NCBI RefSeq assembly: GCF_019656055.1
Contig: NZ_BPKY01000008.1
Coordinates: forward strand, 1-64,000
Reading direction: 5' to 3'
Length of the DNA: 64,000 bases
From: Leuconostoc miyukkimchii
GTDB lineage: Bacteria > Bacillota > Bacilli > Lactobacillales > Lactobacillaceae
Under the pieces are notes generated by a model. The model was not told the DNA's origin. It saw only the letters and a program-made list of their open reading frames with translations, and searched no databases. The position numbers and the translations under genes are program-made. Shown in pieces: positions 44,865 through 52,871 of the stretch. How positions within the stretch are numbered: the stretch's first letter is position 1; each line of letters starts with the position of its first letter.

Positions 44865-44890
44865 ATTTTACTCGTTCAATATTACTAAAA

Positions 44891-44962
44891 CTGCTCCACC
44901 TGGATTCGAACCAGGGACCTGCGCATTAACAGTGCGTTATTCTACCACTGAACTATGGAGCA
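44891..44962 (-). tRNA. tRNA-Asn (GTT)
   Basis: 72-nt cloverleaf on the minus strand: acceptor TGCTCCA/TGGAGCA with discriminator G, D arm with GTTCAGTGGTAGA, anticodon loop CTGTTAA (anticodon GTT), T arm GGTTCGAATCC. CCA is not encoded. A terminator follows. Lies 57 nt before (downstream of) the arg genes, which face the same way. Confidence 0.95.
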
Positions 44963-45019
44963 ATTAAGTTGATTAATCAACTATTAAATTATATCAAGAT
45001 TAGAAAAAGATGTCAACAC

Positions 45020-46141
45020 TTATTTTTCAGAAAGATATAATTTGATTTTATCAAGAGATTTTAATAACTGATCGGTTGGAATTGTCAGTGGTGGTAATAA
45101 ACGCAAAGTATTGTTCCCAGCAGATAAAACAATAATGTGTTCATTTAACAAATCAGTGACGACAGTATTGACAGGAATATTTAATGCAATACCAGCCATC
45201 ATGCCAAGGCCACGAACATCATCGACAACATTTAGTGCGTTAAATTCAGATAATTTTTCCCAGAACAGGGCTATTTTGGTACTTAGCTGAGGCAGTAACT
45301 CATCTAAGACATCTAGCGTTGCCTCAGCTGCAGCCATGGCAAGCGGATTGCCACCAAATGTGGAACCATGTGTCCCATATGCTAGAGCGGGGGCCAAATC
45401 ATTTTTAGCAAGCATTGCGCCAACGGGAACACCGTTAGCAAGACCTTTAGCGCTTGTGAAAATATCTGGTTCGAAATCATAATTTTCAAAGGCAAATTTT
45501 TTACCTGTACGACCCATGCCAGTTTGTACTTCATCCACAATAATGAGTATCTTGTTATCATGTGCCAGTTTAACAAGCGCTTGGATGAATTCCGGTTTAG
45601 CCGGGACAACACCGCCTTCACCTTGAACTAATTCAAGCATGATAGCAGCAACATCTTCAGTTATTAGCGCTTTAACACTGTTAATATCATTGAAAATAGC
45701 GTACGAAAATCCAGATAGCATTGGCAAGCCAGCATGGATACTATCTTGTCCAGTGGCAGCCATAGCAGCGTAAGTACGGCCGTGAAACGAATTCGAAAAC
45801 GAAATAATTGTTTGTTTTTTGGTCGCCAAACGTGCTAATTTAATAGCAGCCTCATTTGACTCGGCACCAGAATTAGCAAAATAGGCTGTATAAGTGTCAC
45901 CACCAATTTTTTGTGCGACAGCTTCTTGCAATGGATTGCTGTATAGATTAGGAATATGCCAAATTTTTTCTGCTTGCTGTGTTAACGCGTGTACAACTTT
46001 AGGGTTGTTGGCGCCAACATTATAAACACCAATACCACTGGATAAGTCACTGTAAGACTGATTTTTGTCATCAAACCAAGTGGCGTTTTTTGCTGATGAA
46101 AATGTGACTGGTGCGCGATGATAGTTTGGAAATAAGGTCAT
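45020..46141 (-). CDS. argD: Acetylornithine aminotransferase
   Basis: 373 residues, class III PLP aminotransferase. NSGAESNEAAIKLAR near residue 78 and the IIVDEVQTGMGRTG region around residue 200 are typical; the PLP Lys lies in TSAKGLANG near residue 230. Converts N-acetylglutamate semialdehyde to N-acetylornithine. Last gene of argC-argJ-argB-argD, 23 nt after argB, with AAGGAG. Short relative to other class III members, as usual for ArgD. Confidence 0.93.
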   Translation of the reverse strand: MTLFPNYHRAPVTFSSAKNATWFDDKNQSYSDLSSGIGVYNVGANNPKVVHALTQQAEKIWHIPNLYSNPLQEAVAQKIGGDTYTAYFANSGAESNEAAIKLARLATKKQTIISFSNSFHGRTYAAMAATGQDSIHAGLPMLSGFSYAIFNDINSVKALITEDVAAIMLELVQGEGGVVPAKPEFIQALVKLAHDNKILIIVDEVQTGMGRTGKKFAFENYDFEPDIFTSAKGLANGVPVGAMLAKNDLAPALAYGTHGSTFGGNPLAMAAAEATLDVLDELLPQLSTKIALFWEKLSEFNALNVVDDVRGLGMMAGIALNIPVNTVVTDLLNEHIIVLSAGNNTLRLLPPLTIPTDQLLKSLDKIKLYLSEK

Positions 46142-46164
46142 GATAACTCTCCTTGAAGAATATG

Positions 46165-46902
46165 TTAGAGTGTAACAACGGTACCAGGATGTGTCACAGT
46201 ATTTGTAATATGCACATTAGGAACGCCACGGTGAACGGCATCAAGCGCACTGTTAATTTTGGGGATCATACCACCAGTGATGATGTTTGATGATTTTAAT
46301 TCGAGGGCTTTTTGTGGTGTCAACTCTTGTAGGATGTTGCCACTGACTTTAACACCTGATACATCAGTCAATAAATAAAGTTCGTCAGCCTGAATGTACT
46401 TGGCGATAGCTGTTGCAGCGTGATCAGCATTGACATTGAGCCACTGACCTTCATTGGTGATAGCTAGTGGTGCAATAATTGGCACAAGATTGTTTTGCCA
46501 CATGCGATTCATTAATTGTGTGTTCACTTGATGAATCGCACCAACATAACCATAAGTATCTTGGTCCAAAACATGGCCAGTTAATAATTGATCACTTCCG
46601 GCATTTAGGCCAATGGCTGGTACGGCATTTTGACGAAAAGCTTCAACAAGAGCAGGTTGTACTTGTCCAAGTAAAGCCATTTTAGTAATATTGATACCAT
46701 TTTGTGTCGTAAAGCGAATGCCATTGATTTTTTGAACAGGCTCATTAAATTGTGCCATCAATGCCGAAATATGGTCGCCACCACCATGAACAATGACGAT
46801 GTTAGTGTTTTGTTTTTGCCAGTTTTTGATTGTTTCAAAAAAAGCGGGCGTGAGTTGTGTAGCAGCAGTGCCACCAATTTTGATTACGATTTTTTTTGTC
46901 AT
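46165..46902 (-). CDS. argB: N-acetylglutamate kinase
   Basis: 245 residues, amino-acid kinase fold. Substrate loops KIGGTAA (about residue 8) and VHGGGDHIS (about residue 39), NVNADHAATAIA near residue 157 and GGMIPKI near residue 212. Phosphorylates N-acetylglutamate. It lacks the N-terminal extension of arginine-inhibited hexameric forms, so feedback may act elsewhere. AAGGAG before the start. Confidence 0.93.
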   Translation of the reverse strand: MTKKIVIKIGGTAATQLTPAFFETIKNWQKQNTNIVIVHGGGDHISALMAQFNEPVQKINGIRFTTQNGINITKMALLGQVQPALVEAFRQNAVPAIGLNAGSDQLLTGHVLDQDTYGYVGAIHQVNTQLMNRMWQNNLVPIIAPLAITNEGQWLNVNADHAATAIAKYIQADELYLLTDVSGVKVSGNILQELTPQKALELKSSNIITGGMIPKINSALDAVHRGVPNVHITNTVTHPGTVVTL

Positions 46903-46940
46903 ATTGAGCTCCTTACGTCATCTTATTGGTGGCATCGCGA

Positions 46941-48155
46941 TCAGGTTGTGTAGAGGGCGTTGATTTTAACATATTCATAGGTTAAATCAGATCCCCAGGC
47001 TTGACCACTGGCATCACCAGTATGTAAATTAATATCGATAGCAATGTTTTTTTGTTTCAGACTTTCAGTCATGTCTGTTTGATCAAAATCTGTTGGTGCA
47101 CCAGCGATCATGACGGGTATATCATTGAGTGAAATGTCAATGATATCAGGATCAATGTCAACATCACTTGCACCAATAGCAGCAATAATTCGGCCCCAAT
47201 TTGGGTCCTGACCAAACATAGCAGTTTTAACAAGAGAGGAACCGACAACTTTTTTAGCAACCATACGTGCATCCAATGCTGACTGAGCCTGATTAACTGT
47301 GACGGACAATAACTTTGTAGCACCTTCACCATCACTAGCAATGCCAATGGCCAATGCAGTAGTGACGGTATGCAACATGTCTTTGAAATGGTCGTAATCA
47401 GAATTATGACGATCAATAGTGACATTATTTGCTAAACCATTTGCCATGACTAACACCATATCATTTGTACTGGTGTCACCATCGATAGTGATTTGATTAA
47501 AGCTGGTTTCGACATCTTCTGATAGAGCCTTTTGTAGCATATCAGGAGCAATATCAATGTCTGTGGTGATAAAGCCAAGCATAGTTGCCATATTTGGATG
47601 AATCATGCCTGAACCCTTTGCGACACCACTCATTGTAACTAAATGACCAGCAATGGTACTTTGGATAGTAATTGATTTTTCTGCTGTGTCTGTTGTCATA
47701 ATTGCATGAGCAAAGCCATTTGTGTTACCGTCAATTTTAAGTTGATGAATACCAGCAACAACTTTGTCAATGGGTAAAATTTGTCCGATAACACCGGTCG
47801 ATGCAACACCAACTAAGTCAGGATCAATGTTTAAAACTGTAGCAGTTGTTTCTTGCATCTGTTTTGCATGTACCATGCCAATCTTACCAGTGACGGCATT
47901 TGCGTTACCAGAATTAACGATAATAGCCTGTAACATGCCATTTTTAATAGTTTGTTTGTTAAGTTGAACAGGTGCGGCTTGTACTTGATTCGTTGTGAAA
48001 ACGCCCGCTACAGCTGCTGGTTTATCACTAAATATCCAACCGAGATCTTTTGACTTGTGTTTGAGACCAACATGCTGACCATCCGCATGAAATCCTAGTG
48101 GCGCAGCTATATCGGCCAGTGCTAACTGATTAATTTTTTGAAGTAAGTCTGTCAT
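46941..48155 (-). CDS. argJ: Bifunctional glutamate N-acetyltransferase/ornithine acetyltransferase
   Basis: 404 residues. The self-cleavage site is in KGSGMIHPNMATMLGF near residue 188 (new N-terminal Thr of the beta chain in ATML). The upstream GVFTTNQVQAAPV and downstream GDTSTNDMVLVMANG segments agree with ArgJ. Recycles the acetyl group from acetylornithine to glutamate; no argA needed. Second gene in the operon, AAGGAT ribosome site. Confidence 0.93.
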   Translation of the reverse strand: MTDLLQKINQLALADIAAPLGFHADGQHVGLKHKSKDLGWIFSDKPAAVAGVFTTNQVQAAPVQLNKQTIKNGMLQAIIVNSGNANAVTGKIGMVHAKQMQETTATVLNIDPDLVGVASTGVIGQILPIDKVVAGIHQLKIDGNTNGFAHAIMTTDTAEKSITIQSTIAGHLVTMSGVAKGSGMIHPNMATMLGFITTDIDIAPDMLQKALSEDVETSFNQITIDGDTSTNDMVLVMANGLANNVTIDRHNSDYDHFKDMLHTVTTALAIGIASDGEGATKLLSVTVNQAQSALDARMVAKKVVGSSLVKTAMFGQDPNWGRIIAAIGASDVDIDPDIIDISLNDIPVMIAGAPTDFDQTDMTESLKQKNIAIDINLHTGDASGQAWGSDLTYEYVKINALYTT

Positions 48156-48184
48156 AGTTATATCCTTGTTAATTAAATTGCTTA

Positions 48185-49225
48185 TTAAGCATATTGTGCG
48201 ATAAGTTGTAAGCCAGTGGTTTCGTCCAAATCAAACAGATGATTCATATTTTGAATGGCTTGGCCAGCGGCGCCTTTTATCATGTTGTCAATCACGCTGA
48301 CAATCGTAAGATATTTTGTAACAGGATTATAAGTTAGACCAATATCCGCGAAGTTCGTGCCGACAACTTGTTTGATATCAGGGAGTTGATCCTTAGGCAT
48401 AACACGAACAAAGGGCTTATCTTGGTAAGTATCTTCATAAATTTTTTGAAGCTTATCAGCTGTTGTTTCATTGTTTATTTTGACATAAGCACTGATGAAA
48501 ATACCGCGATTGATTGGAAGCAGTGAGGTTGTGAATTGAATGTGATCAATAGTAGGTTGCCATTGTTTGAGCTGTTGTGTGATTTCTGGAATATGTTGGT
48601 GTTGGTTGGCTTTATACATGCTGAAATTTTCATTGACATTGATAAAGTGACTTGATAAATTCAACGATTTTCCAGCACCAGACAAGCCACTTTTAGCGTC
48701 AATGATGATGTTGTCCTGATCTAGTAATTGATGCTGAGCTAAGGGAGCTAAACCAAGCAGTGTTGCTGTTGCATAGCAACCAGGATTTGCAATATAGTGA
48801 CTATTTTGCTGATAAAAATCAGCCAAGCTATAGTTCGCTTCATCAAGTAGTGACTGTGCAGCGGGTGTTTTCTTATACCATGTCGCATAATCCGGAGCAG
48901 TTAATCTAAAATCGCCTGATAAATCGATCACTGGAAATTTTTTGGCAATGAATGGCTCTGCAATGTCTTTAGTCACACCACTAGAGGTAGCAAAGAATAC
49001 TAAGTCAGCTGACTGCATAATATGCACAGGGTCAAATGGTGTTGGTGTTATTTTATACATGGACTTTAGATGTGGAAATGTTGTGCTAATATCTTCTGTA
49101 CTTGATGACGTGTTATGAATTGACACAACATGAACAGTAGGATGATTGTATAGTAATCGCAACAATTCAAGACCGCCATAACCTGTAATGCCGACAATGG
49201 CAACATTGATTGATTGTGTATTCAT
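48185..49225 (-). CDS. argC: N-acetyl-gamma-glutamyl-phosphate reductase
   Basis: 346 residues. NADP loop GITGYGGLELLRLL at the N-terminus, catalytic Cys in NPGCYATATLL (about residue 148), and the C-terminal VVGTNFADIGL. Makes N-acetylglutamate semialdehyde. First gene of argCJBD with GGAG before the ATG. Two palindromes resembling ARG boxes lie upstream, so arginine repression through ArgR is likely. Confidence 0.94.
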   Translation of the reverse strand: MNTQSINVAIVGITGYGGLELLRLLYNHPTVHVVSIHNTSSSTEDISTTFPHLKSMYKITPTPFDPVHIMQSADLVFFATSSGVTKDIAEPFIAKKFPVIDLSGDFRLTAPDYATWYKKTPAAQSLLDEANYSLADFYQQNSHYIANPGCYATATLLGLAPLAQHQLLDQDNIIIDAKSGLSGAGKSLNLSSHFINVNENFSMYKANQHQHIPEITQQLKQWQPTIDHIQFTTSLLPINRGIFISAYVKINNETTADKLQKIYEDTYQDKPFVRVMPKDQLPDIKQVVGTNFADIGLTYNPVTKYLTIVSVIDNMIKGAAGQAIQNMNHLFDLDETTGLQLIAQYA

Positions 49226-49269
49226 GTTGTGTCTCCTTATTTATTTGATGTTTTAAATATAAACCCTAC

Positions 49270-49336
49270 TGTATTTAAATACAAACAATATGCAGAATAA
49301 ACATGAATATAGTGTTTAAAATGTATAAAAATACAT
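49270..49336 (-). promoter_or_regulatory. Candidate ARG boxes of the argCJBD operon
   Basis: TGTATTTAAATACA (49270-49283) and ATGTATAAAAATACAT (49321-49336) are palindromes resembling ArgR/AhrC boxes of Gram-positive bacteria. A CATGAATA half lies between them. Paired boxes upstream of argC fit ArgR hexamer binding. Confidence 0.55.
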
Positions 49337-49348
49337 ATATCAAGACAC

Positions 49349-49373
49349 AAAAAAACACTTCCGAAGAAGTGTT
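49349..49373 (-). terminator. Terminator of the PEBP gene pair
   Basis: On the minus strand AACACTTC/GAAGTGTT with a TTCG tetraloop and a T7 run; overlaps the PEBP stop codon. Confidence 0.85.
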
Positions 49374-49878
49374 AAGCTCGAGCGGGTAACTCTATAATGG
49401 CTATATCAAGTACATGTTTCTGACTTTTATGCCGTAACTCATTCAAAAAGAAGCCGTCCTTGATATCAAGTTCAGTATCTAACGCAAAAACTGTTAATGT
49501 ATAATGATGTGTTTTATCTGGTGGCATGGGACCAATATAGGTTTGGTTCAAATTTGGGTCTGCCGGTGTATCAGTTGTTTTAACAGCATGCCACGTAGAA
49601 TTTGTACCAAATACAGCATGACCAGTGGCCCGTAAATTTTCGGGAATGTCGGTGACTGGTAAATTAGCAGCCAACCAGTGAATCCATGGAAAACCAACAA
49701 CAGGAACGGCATCATAGTCAATGAGGCTAACTGATAAAGATTTTGTACCATCGGGAATATCTGTGATGTTTACTGGGAAATTGACAGTTGGCATATCTTT
49801 TGTACGATATTTTTCAGGTGCATACTTGGCATACTTATCAGGGATAAGATCATTCTCTAATACGACGTTAATTTGCAT
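49372..49878 (-). CDS. PEBP-family (YbhB/YbcL-like) protein
   Basis: 168 residues. The phosphatidylethanolamine-binding protein core is present: DYDAVPVVGFPWIHWLAANLP near residue 54 (read as DYDAV, then FPWIHW) and YIGPMPPDKTHHY near residue 115, which is the GPxPP...H motif. Cytoplasmic ligand-binding protein of unknown role. Only 1 nt separates it from the upstream gene, so the two are an operon. Confidence 0.85.
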   Translation of the reverse strand: MQINVVLENDLIPDKYAKYAPEKYRTKDMPTVNFPVNITDIPDGTKSLSVSLIDYDAVPVVGFPWIHWLAANLPVTDIPENLRATGHAVFGTNSTWHAVKTTDTPADPNLNQTYIGPMPPDKTHHYTLTVFALDTELDIKDGFFLNELRHKSQKHVLDIAIIELPARA

Positions 49879-49879
49879 A

Positions 49880-50269
49880 TTAATCTCCTATTAACCTTTT
49901 CTTTGCTTGTGCGAGGTAGGTTCTAACATCGATACTCATGTCTTTATTATAAGCATGAATGTCTTTGATGGCAGTAATGATAATATCAGTGCGTTCATCA
50001 AAGTCAGTTATCTGGCTAATTTTTTGGTGAATGGTGCGTTCGAAACGATCGATGAATGCTTTTTGTAAAACCGATTTATTGGCACGCAATGTTTCTGCAG
50101 CTGCCATTTTACCCTGAATTTCTAAGTCTTTGATAGCTTGATTGTATCCAGTAAAAAATTCATCGGGATCAGTTGTGTTTTCCCAAGTAATCGGTTCTTC
50201 TTTGACTGGCGTAGTGTCTTCAACCACTACAGGTTGTGCTTTCTTTTTGAACAAATCAAATAGTGACAT
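49880..50269 (-). CDS. Hypothetical protein upstream of the PEBP gene
   Basis: 129 residues: short basic N-terminus (SLFDLFKKKA), an acidic Pro-rich linker, then a helical domain (FFTGYNQAIKDLEIQGK, ADETL-like region, RFERTIHQKISQI). No family recognised. AAAGGCG before the start. Co-transcribed with the PEBP gene and divergent from the HTH gene at 50364. Confidence 0.6.
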   Translation of the reverse strand: MSLFDLFKKKAQPVVVEDTTPVKEEPITWENTTDPDEFFTGYNQAIKDLEIQGKMAAAETLRANKSVLQKAFIDRFERTIHQKISQITDFDERTDIIITAIKDIHAYNKDMSIDVRTYLAQAKKRLIGD

Positions 50270-50363
50270 GTTTTCGCCTTTCTTTTAAAAATATTTATAA
50301 CTTTATTGTACCGAACATTTGTTTTATTTGGTACAATAAATTTAACTTTTAAATCTGGGGAAA

Positions 50364-50663
50364 ATGATGACAGCACGCAAAACAGTATTTAATGACAAGC
50401 AACGCATATTACGACTTTATTCAGCACTTATTAGCCATCGTGCCTTATCAATTGAAGAAATTGAAGATATGTTTTTTATTGGACGTAAGACTGTACAGCG
50501 TGATATCGCAGAAATTCGTGATTTTTTGCATGATTTACAGGTTGGTGAGCCAATACAATCTGAAATTGTATATGATCGTAATTCGAAGAAATATAAATTA
50601 ACGGAGATGGAAAATCTCTTTCATGTCTTTGATAAAATTAATAAAATTGATGAGGAACAATAA
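50364..50663 (+). CDS. Stand-alone HTH_11 (DeoR/WYL-type) DNA-binding protein
   Basis: 99 residues, essentially only the winged HTH: KQRILRLYSALISHRALS, then FFIGRKTVQRDIAEIRDFL. No WYL or ligand domain follows, so it is shorter than family members; it could be a stand-alone regulator or a truncated one. GGGGA before the tandem ATGs (50364, 50367). Own terminator. Confidence 0.7.
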   Translation: MMTARKTVFNDKQRILRLYSALISHRALSIEEIEDMFFIGRKTVQRDIAEIRDFLHDLQVGEPIQSEIVYDRNSKKYKLTEMENLFHVFDKINKIDEEQ

Positions 50664-50700
50664 TCAAGTTAAGTTATTTTTGACAAAATAAGTTCGTAAC

Positions 50701-50743
50701 AAAAACAGACTTTTGGTAAGCAATCACTAAAAGTCTGTTTTTT
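50701..50743 (+). terminator. Terminator of the HTH gene
   Basis: AACAGACTTTT/AAAAGTCTGTT with a T6 tail. Confidence 0.88.
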
Positions 50744-50865
50744 ATGCCTATTAATTATTGAATAGCGAACTATGCGAATAGGTTCACGTATTCTTCAGAT
50801 ACCCAGGTATCAGTGGTTCAACGTAGTGTATAATAAAGCTAGCAAATAAATTGGAGGTAAACGTT

Positions 50866-51384
50866 GTGGTAATGAAAGGTCGAGAGATAATTTTAGGTAT
50901 TTTACAAAATGGACCACATACTGGTTATGAAATAAATGACATTTTACAAACACGACTAAACCATTTTTTTGATGCAACGTTTGGCATGATTTATCCGACC
51001 TTAAAAAAGTTAGAACAAGAAAAACTGGTTACAAAGCAGCAAGTTGCACAAACTGATAAACCAAACAAAAATATTTACACAATTACGCCAACAGGAAAAG
51101 CAGTGCTTTCTAAAGCCCTGATTGAGCCAACTGCTGATGAAATTTTCAAATCTGATGTTCTGATGCGTCTATACTTTAGTCAAAATTTACCAGCATCACA
51201 GGTTGCAGAATTTTTACAAGAAGAAATCATACGTAAGGAAACGAAGTTAGCTGAGTTAAAAGCACAATTAGATCACTGGATGGACAGTGGTATGACTGAC
51301 GTACAAAAAATCACTTTTGACTATGGTATTGCTTATTACACTGCAACATTAGAGGTATTAGAAAAGGCAAAAACGCAACTATAA
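50866..51384 (+). CDS. PadR-family transcriptional regulator
   Basis: 172 residues from the GTG at 50866, 8 nt after GGAGG; ATG 50872 is too far and TTG 50851 overlaps the site. N-terminal PadR winged HTH (GILQNGPHTGYEIND, GMIYPTLKKLEQEKLV) and a C-terminal helical VirF-like domain. Usually represses phenolic-acid or efflux genes. It precedes the OsmC gene by 35 nt and may be in one transcript with it. Confidence 0.82.
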   Translation: MVMKGREIILGILQNGPHTGYEINDILQTRLNHFFDATFGMIYPTLKKLEQEKLVTKQQVAQTDKPNKNIYTITPTGKAVLSKALIEPTADEIFKSDVLMRLYFSQNLPASQVAEFLQEEIIRKETKLAELKAQLDHWMDSGMTDVQKITFDYGIAYYTATLEVLEKAKTQL

Positions 51385-51419
51385 AAAGAAATAGTTAATT
51401 AAAATAAGGATATTCTAAA

Positions 51420-51842
51420 ATGACAAGAGAAAGATTGTATCATACTGAAGTTGAAAATGTGACGGGTCTATCTGGTCATGTCAAAACAGTGACTAGTGAC
51501 GATCTAGATGTCTTGACCAGTGGACCACTTAATGACGAACCAGGTACCAATCCTGAACAATTATTGGCTGCATCATTTGCGACATGTTTAAATGCAACGA
51601 TTGAGGCAGAAGAGAAACGTCGTCAACTGAAACATGAAAGTGTTGTGCGTGTCGGGGTGGATATGGGATACGATACGAAGGGATTTCAATTTTTTGTTCA
51701 AGCACAGGTGATAATTCCTCATGTTAGTCAACAAGAAGCAACAGACATGTTAGACATTGTTGCACAACGCTGCCCGGTTTCTAAATTGCTGGTAAGTAAT
51801 GATAATGTCAATATTGTTTTAGTGGATGAATTTAGTTTTTGA
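51420..51842 (+). CDS. OsmC/Ohr-family peroxidase
   Basis: 140 residues. Both redox Cys are present: Cys56 in SFATCLNATIE and Cys118 in QRCPVSKLL, matching Ohr/OsmC thiol peroxidases that reduce organic hydroperoxides. Homodimer, cytoplasmic. It is not next to ohrR (38496), and no OhrR palindrome was found before it, so control by PadR is as likely. Confidence 0.88.
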   Translation: MTRERLYHTEVENVTGLSGHVKTVTSDDLDVLTSGPLNDEPGTNPEQLLAASFATCLNATIEAEEKRRQLKHESVVRVGVDMGYDTKGFQFFVQAQVIIPHVSQQEATDMLDIVAQRCPVSKLLVSNDNVNIVLVDEFSF

Positions 51843-51962
51843 ATTAAGCACCGTTGTCTAGATTACTAGGTTTGAATGTCTTAAAATGCGTTAACATAAC
51901 TTTAATATTGAACGTGTATAATTTAGCTACCAATTTGTATACTAATTGGTGGAGGATATCAT

Positions 51963-52643
51963 ATGAAATTTTCTAGAATAGTTAAATTCATCATTTTAAT
52001 AGTTGCTGCAACGTATTTAATTCAAAATCCTGTAAAGGTTGCAGAAGGAAGAGCCTGGTTAACCAACAAAGTACAAGAATGGGTTGTGCTTTTAGACACA
52101 AATAATAGTAATACTGGCAAGTCAGGAACGTCAGGAGCCACGCAAGAAACTGTTAGTACAGATGACCATGGAACAACGCATTTAAATGGTGCAATATGGC
52201 CTAAGAAAACATTAAATGTTTATTTTGATACATCCGAAGTGAATATGCCAGCCTATGAATCAACATGGCAGCGAGCATTTGACAATTGGAATGCAGTAAA
52301 AATTTTGACATTAGTGCGGGTACAAAATAAAAATCAAGCAGACATTGTTTTAACTACTGAAGATATTAGCAATACATCACAAGCAGGTGTTGCAGAAGCC
52401 CAATTTTTGGTCAATCCGTTGAATGGTAAAAAGGTGATGACACATGTTGTAGCAAAATTAAATGTGCATTATTTGAACCAGTACTCAGAGACAAGAAAAA
52501 TTAATACGGCTGAACATGAACTCGGTCATGCGTTAGGATTAGACCATGAAACAGGTCGTGCATCTGTTATGCAACCACAAGGCGCTGATTACGGCATACA
52601 ACCTTCTGATATTAATCAGTTAAAAACGCTTTACCAAAATTAA
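51963..52643 (+). CDS. Secreted or anchored matrixin-type zinc metalloprotease
   Basis: 226 residues. N-terminal hydrophobic signal or anchor (about residues 8-20), a Ser/Thr-rich linker (about 48-70), then a metzincin domain: HELGHALGLDH near residue 184 (HEXXHXXGXXH) and a Met-turn (SVMQP) a few residues later. GGTGGAGG before the ATG. Small matrixin-like proteases are common in Leuconostoc and lactobacilli; the substrate is unknown. Confidence 0.82.
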   Translation: MKFSRIVKFIILIVAATYLIQNPVKVAEGRAWLTNKVQEWVVLLDTNNSNTGKSGTSGATQETVSTDDHGTTHLNGAIWPKKTLNVYFDTSEVNMPAYESTWQRAFDNWNAVKILTLVRVQNKNQADIVLTTEDISNTSQAGVAEAQFLVNPLNGKKVMTHVVAKLNVHYLNQYSETRKINTAEHELGHALGLDHETGRASVMQPQGADYGIQPSDINQLKTLYQN

Positions 52644-52830
52644 AGAATAACTGGTTTGCGAACGAAAACCATCTCACAAACAACGTGTTATAGGTGATTA
52701 AGTGTGTTCAATTACTGGTTATTTTTATTTGCATAGTAATTCACAAAATGATAATTAATGCCATAAAAGTTCTTGAAATGTTTTTAAATCGACCTTTTTA
52801 AAATCAAAGTGGTATAGTAGACACATAATG

Positions 52831-52852
52831 TATTTTGAATATTTTCAAAATA
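52831..52852 (+). promoter_or_regulatory. Inverted repeat in the dld leader
   Basis: TATTTTGAA and TTCAAAATA with a 4-nt centre, 20 bp before the D-lactate dehydrogenase start and after a TATAGT -10-like hexamer (about 52812). A possible redox or lactate-responsive operator; identity unknown. Confidence 0.45.
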
Positions 52853-52871
52853 TAAATTTTGGGGGCATATT

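Noticed and set aside
52831-52852. Rex operator before dld
   Set aside because: Arms lack the TTGTGA/TCACAA core; only the general AT palindrome agrees, so it is left as an unknown operator.
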